Shown here piece after piece: positions 14,281-17,811 of a stretch of 17,811 bases of DNA. A program made the translations under genes and the position numbers. Each line of letters begins with the position of its first letter. Within the stretch, counting starts at the first letter, position 1. The notes below the pieces were generated by a model, which was given only the letters and a program-made list of their open reading frames with translations, did not search any database and was not told the DNA's origin. The stretch is taken from NCBI GenBank assembly GCA_905373425.1, contig CAJPST010000017.1:1-17811 (forward strand), read 5' to 3'. The DNA comes from an uncultured Mesocricetibacter sp. (GTDB lineage: Bacteria > Pseudomonadota > Gammaproteobacteria > Enterobacterales > Pasteurellaceae).

Positions 14281-16362
14281 ATGAATACACAATTATTAGA
14301 CGCCATTCCGTTAACTGCTCTTTCCGGTGTGGGTGTCGCAGTTTCAGCAAAACTTAGCCGTATTGGTATCAATAATTTACAAGATCTTTTATTTCATTTA
14401 CCGATTCGTTACGAAGATCGTACCCGCATTACGCCGATAGCGGATTTGCGACCTGAGCAGTACGCAACGATTGAAGGCATTGTGCAAACCAGTGAAGTTC
14501 AGTTCGGTCGACGTCCTATTCTCACTGTCAGTCTTTCTGATGGTACATCTAAAGTTACATTACGATTTTTTAATTTTAATGCCGGAATGAAAAATAGTTT
14601 TCAGAACGGCGTGCGAGTGAAAGCCTTCGGTGAAGTAAAACGAGGGCGTTTTATGGCAGAAATTCATCATCCCGAATATCAAATTATTCGAGACAATGCC
14701 CCTTTGATTTTGGAAGAAAATCTTACGCCGATCTATTCCGTTACTGAAGGGTTAAAGCAAACCTCCTTGCGTAAATTAACGGATCAGGCACTCGAGTTAT
14801 TAGAAAAAATTCAAATTGCAGAAATCCTGCCGGATGAATTTAATCCCCATCCTTTTAGCTTGAAAGAGGCTATTCGTTTTTTACATCGCCCACCGCCGGA
14901 TATTTCATGCGAAATGTTGGAACAGGGCAAGCATCCCGCACAACAACGGTTGATTTTTGAAGAATTACTGGCTCATAATTTGGCAATGCAAAAAGTCCGT
15001 TTGAAAACACAGCAGCTATTTGCATTGCCGTTATTGACGAAAACAGACTTAAAAAGCGTATTTTTAGCGCAATTACCGTTTCAGCCCACGAATGCACAAA
15101 AACGAGTGAGTGCAGATATTGAAGCGGATCTGGCAAGAGATTATCCAATGATGCGGTTGGTACAAGGTGATGTTGGTTCAGGAAAAACCTTGGTCGCGGC
15201 GCTGGCTGCGTTGTTAGCAATTGATAATGATAAACAAGTTGCATTAATGGCACCGACCGAAATTCTAGCGGAACAGCATGCAGAAAATTTTCGTCGCTGG
15301 TTTGCACCGTTGGGCATTGAAGTCGGCTGGCTGTCCGGCAAAGTAAAAGGCAAAGCAAGACAGAGTGAATTGGAGCGAATTAAAAGTAATGCGGTGAAAA
15401 TGATTGTCGGTACTCATGCTTTGTTTCAGGAAGAAGTGGAATTTGCTGATTTAGCGTTAGTTATTATTGATGAGCAACATCGTTTTGGTGTCCATCAACG
15501 TTTAATGTTACGCGAAAAAGGAGAAAAGGCCGGCTTTCATCCACACCAATTAATTATGACAGCTACGCCGATTCCCCGTACTTTGGCTATGACGGTATAT
15601 GCAGATTTAGACACTTCAATTATTGATGAATTGCCGCCAGGCAGAACTCCGATCAGCACTGTGGTAATGTCGGAAGAGCGACGAGCGGAGATTGTAGGGA
15701 GGGTTTATCACGCCTGCACGCAAGAGAAAAGACAGGCCTATTGGGTGTGCACATTAATTGATGAAAGTGAAGTGTTGGAAGCACAAGCGGCGGAAGCAAC
15801 GGCAGAAGATTTGCGAAAGGCATTACCGAATTTACGTATCGGGTTGGTGCATGGCAGAATAAAACCGATAGAAAAACAGGAAATCATGGCGGCATTTAAA
15901 GCTGCAGAGCTAGATTTATTAGTGGCAACCACAGTCATTGAGGTCGGCGTAGATGTCCCGGATGCTAGTTTGATGATTATTGAAAACGCGGAACGTTTGG
16001 GATTATCTCAGCTACATCAGTTAAGAGGTCGTGTAGGGCGTGGTAGTACGGCTTCCTATTGCGTGTTAATGTATAAACCTCCGCTAGGAAAAATTTCACA
16101 AAAACGTTTACAAGCGCTCCGAGACAGTCAAGACGGTTTTGTTATTTCAGAAAAAGATTTAGAAATTCGGGGGCCCGGTGAGGTGTTGGGTACTAAACAA
16201 ACCGGGATAGCGGATTTCAAGGTGGCGAATTTAATGCGCGATCGCAAAATGATCCCGACGGTACAGCATTATGCGCGCGAATTGCTCGAAAAATATCCGG
16301 ATATAGCAGAAAATCTAATTAAACGTTGGTTGAATAATCGGGAGATTTATAGTAATGCCTGA
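14281..16362 (+). CDS. recG: ATP-dependent DNA helicase RecG
   Basis: RecG is a superfamily 2 translocase that reverses stalled replication forks and processes branched recombination intermediates. The product has 693 residues, the same as E. coli RecG. The N-terminal wedge (OB-fold) domain includes HLPIRYEDRT (39-48). The Walker A motif GDVGSGKT is at 296-303, the DEQH box at 397-400, and TATPIPRTLAMTVYADLDTS begins at 427. The C-terminal LGLSQLHQLRGRVGRG is motif VI, and GEVLGTKQTG is a RecG block. The ATG lies 2 nt after the spoT stop with no strong ribosome site, so translation is probably coupled. In E. coli trmH lies between spoT and recG; here it is absent. The last 8 nt overlap ubiC. 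Confidence 0.97.
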   Translation: MNTQLLDAIPLTALSGVGVAVSAKLSRIGINNLQDLLFHLPIRYEDRTRITPIADLRPEQYATIEGIVQTSEVQFGRRPILTVSLSDGTSKVTLRFFNFNAGMKNSFQNGVRVKAFGEVKRGRFMAEIHHPEYQIIRDNAPLILEENLTPIYSVTEGLKQTSLRKLTDQALELLEKIQIAEILPDEFNPHPFSLKEAIRFLHRPPPDISCEMLEQGKHPAQQRLIFEELLAHNLAMQKVRLKTQQLFALPLLTKTDLKSVFLAQLPFQPTNAQKRVSADIEADLARDYPMMRLVQGDVGSGKTLVAALAALLAIDNDKQVALMAPTEILAEQHAENFRRWFAPLGIEVGWLSGKVKGKARQSELERIKSNAVKMIVGTHALFQEEVEFADLALVIIDEQHRFGVHQRLMLREKGEKAGFHPHQLIMTATPIPRTLAMTVYADLDTSIIDELPPGRTPISTVVMSEERRAEIVGRVYHACTQEKRQAYWVCTLIDESEVLEAQAAEATAEDLRKALPNLRIGLVHGRIKPIEKQEIMAAFKAAELDLLVATTVIEVGVDVPDASLMIIENAERLGLSQLHQLRGRVGRGSTASYCVLMYKPPLGKISQKRLQALRDSQDGFVISEKDLEIRGPGEVLGTKQTGIADFKVANLMRDRKMIPTVQHYARELLEKYPDIAENLIKRWLNNREIYSNA

Positions 16363-16852
16363 TGATATTTTTAGCCGCCTTAATTGGCAAAATGAAGACT
16401 CTGCCGCGACAAAAACGCTACCTGAGTCCATTAAACATTGGTTGTTTTGGCAAGATTCGTTAACTCAGAAATTGAAACAATACTGTACGGAATTTGAAGT
16501 TAAAGTGCGGTCTGAAAAATGGCTGAATAAAATGGCAAAAAATGAGACCGCACTTTTATCCAACGGGCTTTATCGCAGCCGAGAAGTGACACTTTTAGGG
16601 GACGGTCTTCCTTGGATTGAAGCGAAAACTTTAATTGCCGCCGAGTTATTTAATTCTTATACCGAACTCAGGCAACGGGATACAATGCCACTTGGGGAAT
16701 GGCTGTTTGCTCAAACGTGGGAACGACAACAAATACAGTGGGCGGTAGCTCCTGAGAGTGGTTTATGGGCTCGGCGTTCTTTATTTTTTATTCAACAAAA
16801 GCCCTTACTGATCGCAGAACTTTTCCTTGAGAGCAGTCCAATAACGGATTAA
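16355..16852 (+). CDS. ubiC: Chorismate lyase (chorismate-pyruvate lyase)
   Basis: UbiC splits chorismate into 4-hydroxybenzoate and pyruvate, the first committed step of ubiquinone synthesis. The product has 165 residues, the same as E. coli. Conserved blocks are SREVTLLGDGLPWIEAKTLI with the catalytic Arg76, PLGEWLF (112-118), GLWARRS (136-142) and KPLLIAELFLESSPI with Glu155. The N-terminal third is poorly conserved. That part contains two facing uptake signals (16503-16511 and 16547-16555) that write the peptides Val-Arg-Ser and Thr-Ala-Leu. The ATG overlaps the end of recG by 8 nt, with GGGAGA about 10 nt upstream. In E. coli ubiC heads the ubiCA operon; no ubiA is seen here. Confidence 0.92.
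   Translation: MPDDIFSRLNWQNEDSAATKTLPESIKHWLFWQDSLTQKLKQYCTEFEVKVRSEKWLNKMAKNETALLSNGLYRSREVTLLGDGLPWIEAKTLIAAELFNSYTELRQRDTMPLGEWLFAQTWERQQIQWAVAPESGLWARRSLFFIQQKPLLIAELFLESSPITD
16503..16555. repeat. Inverted pair of uptake signals inside ubiC
   Basis: AAAGTGCGGTCT (16502-16513) and AGACCGCACTTT (16545-16556) are exact complements over 12 bp, with about 31 nt between them, wholly inside the ubiC reading frame. In RNA this would form a stable long-loop hairpin within the coding region, with a short T-run (CTTTT) after it. Confidence 0.88.
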
Positions 16853-16883
16853 AATCGAGAAAATTTTTTTAATCGGATTGATT

Positions 16884-17690
16884 ATGACTGTTCAATCACC
16901 AGCAACAATTCTTTTTTTTGATTCGGGGATGGGAGGCTTTAGTGTATATAAAGAAGTCAAACGCTTATTACCCGAACATCATTACTTATATTGCTTTGAT
17001 AATGCTTTTTTCCCTTATTCGGAGAAAAGCGAAGAAACTATCATTGAGCGTACATTAACAATTTGCCAAACGATCAATAAAATGTATGCTGTTGATATAA
17101 TTGTAATTGCCTGTAATACGGCAAGTACAGTGGTTTTACCGGAGTTAAGAAAAAATTTCTCCGTGCCAATTGTCGGCACTGTACCTGCAATTAAACCGGC
17201 AGCAGAAACTTCCCAAACCAAACATATTGGGCTGCTAGCTACCAAGGGAACGGTAATACGTTCTTATGTCACAGACTTGATTGAACGTTATGCGCAAGAT
17301 TGCATTGTAGAAAGAATTGGAACGACAAAATTAGTTGAAATTGCCGAACAAAAATTGCACGGTAATTCGGTAGATCTTATCGCACTAAAAAATGAATTGG
17401 CGCCTTGGAGTACAATGGCAGATTTAGACGTGGTCATATTGGGTTGTACTCATTTTCCATTGATTAAAGAGGAAATTCAGTTGTGCTTACCTCAGGTAAA
17501 AATTTTTCTAGATCCCGGTTATGCCATTGCCAAGCGGGTACAAAGTTTACTTGAGGGTATAAAAGTGCGGTCAAAAAATGAAGTGAAAAATTTAATTTTT
17601 AGCACTCGACATTTTGAGCAAGAAAGACAATTTGAGAAAGTTATCCGTTTTTGGGGATTTGAACAGTTAACGTTATTAAATGTTGATTAG
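16884..17690 (+). CDS. murI: Glutamate racemase
   Basis: MurI interconverts L- and D-glutamate without a cofactor, supplying D-Glu for peptidoglycan. The product has 268 residues from the ATG at 16884. A TTG at 16878 is in frame but poorly placed; a weak CGGA precedes the ATG. Conserved elements are FFDSGMGGFSVY (11-22), the catalytic cysteines Cys77 (IACNTAST) and Cys188 (LGCTHFPLI), and TKGTV (120-124). The usual Pro-Tyr-Gly substrate-loop motif reads Pro-Tyr-Ser here (FFPYSEKSEE, residues 42-51). It follows ubiC by 31 nt across an AT-rich inverted repeat. Val-Arg-Ser near residue 228 is written by an uptake signal at 17563-17571. Confidence 0.95.
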   Translation: MTVQSPATILFFDSGMGGFSVYKEVKRLLPEHHYLYCFDNAFFPYSEKSEETIIERTLTICQTINKMYAVDIIVIACNTASTVVLPELRKNFSVPIVGTVPAIKPAAETSQTKHIGLLATKGTVIRSYVTDLIERYAQDCIVERIGTTKLVEIAEQKLHGNSVDLIALKNELAPWSTMADLDVVILGCTHFPLIKEEIQLCLPQVKIFLDPGYAIAKRVQSLLEGIKVRSKNEVKNLIFSTRHFEQERQFEKVIRFWGFEQLTLLNVD

Positions 17691-17811
17691 TACAAAAACG
17701 GCTCAAAATCTGACCGCACTTTTATGTTGAAGTACTTGCAATGAGGGCAAATTGCCTAAAAAATATTCGTTTGGAACAAAAACTAAAAAAAATTGCAAAT
17801 ATGGCTTGCAA
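17691..17811. other. Intergenic sequence after murI, cut by window edge
   Basis: It holds an exact uptake signal (17713-17721, minus orientation), a weak GGCAA/TTGCC hairpin (about 17749-17759) without a T-run, then an A-rich tract (17776-17793) and TTGCAA as the last six bases. An A-rich tract before a possible -35 box would suit a strong promoter facing right, but its -10 would lie outside the window. Confidence 0.35.

Larger units (their letters stand above)
903..17721. repeat. Hin-type DNA uptake signal sequences (17 exact copies)
   Basis: Exact AAGTGCGGT lies on the plus strand at 903, 2197, 4127, 4781, 7230, 7739, 9486, 9838, 16503 and 17563. The complement ACCGCACTT starts at 4825, 5258, 6250, 11084, 11785, 16547 and 17713 (first base of each 9-mer). 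These signals promote uptake of related DNA in naturally transformable Pasteurellaceae. Most are single; two form exact inverted pairs and two sit in terminator arms. None is found in gapA, rpoZ, spoT, recG or the visible part of hisG. Confidence 0.95.

Noticed and set aside
14870..15358. Minus-strand ORF of 162 codons inside recG
   Set aside because: It lies opposite the RecG helicase core, which is conserved residue by residue; the antisense product resembles no family I know.
16847..16874. Terminator between ubiC and murI (GATTAAAA / TTTTAATC with a T-run)
   Set aside because: The stem has almost no G-C pairs and the T-run is part of the stem, so strong termination is unlikely. murI probably stays on the cluster transcript.
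1..17811. Mobile elements, CRISPR arrays, tRNA or rRNA genes
   Set aside because: I looked for transposase or integrase motifs, regularly spaced repeats and tRNA-like folds and saw none. All long ORFs are core genes in conserved neighbourhoods.

Overview
The window reads as a stretch of core chromosome from a member of the Pasteurellaceae (Haemophilus / Aggregatibacter / Pasteurella group). The strongest evidence is 17 exact copies of the Hin-type DNA uptake signal AAGTGCGGT (either strand) in 17.8 kb, about one per kb. The proteins are also close to their gammaproteobacterial relatives, and the gene order fits: gapA next to gmk, and gmk-rpoZ-spoT-recG. From memory, Haemophilus influenzae has the same gapA / acyl-CoA ligase and gmk-rpoZ-spoT-recG neighbourhoods. 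The genus cannot be settled from the sequence alone. I see no mobile element, CRISPR array, rRNA, tRNA or phage gene.

Layout. (1) 1-980, minus strand: the start of the histidine operon. It has a promoter, a 15-residue leader peptide with four consecutive His codons, a complete attenuator and the first 242 codons of hisG, which runs off the left edge. (2) 1012-3735, minus strand: a tightly packed three-gene unit made of a tryptophan permease (mtr), a SAM-dependent methyltransferase and a small SDR-family NAD(P)-binding protein. It is driven by a promoter whose -10 box lies at the centre of a perfect 26-bp palindrome resembling a TrpR operator. (3) 3794-4699, minus strand: rdgC, followed by an intergenic region holding an inverted pair of uptake signals and a second hairpin. 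(4) 4946-7755, plus strand: proC, an MFS transporter overlapping it by 4 nt, a YaeR-type VOC metalloprotein and a small lipoprotein, closed by a bidirectional terminator. (5) 7767-10886, minus strand: a FadD15-like acyl-CoA ligase and gapA, each with its own signals. A 309-bp gap between them holds a terminator and a possible tiny plus-strand ORF. (6) 11158-17690, plus strand: gmk, rpoZ, spoT, recG, ubiC and murI, mostly closely spaced or overlapping.

How the genes work together. Amino-acid metabolism is represented by His synthesis, Trp uptake and Pro synthesis. The His and Trp units each carry a recognisable specific control element. gapA has a CRP-like site upstream. The gmk-to-murI cluster mixes guanylate supply, the omega subunit of RNA polymerase, (p)ppGpp turnover, replication-fork repair, the first step of ubiquinone synthesis and D-glutamate supply for peptidoglycan.

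I found nothing I would call a wholly undescribed system. The best leads are the TrpR-like operator controlling mtr plus two uncharacterised enzymes, the uptake signal embedded in the his leader peptide, the paired uptake signals inside ubiC, and the possible small gene between gapA and the acyl-CoA ligase.
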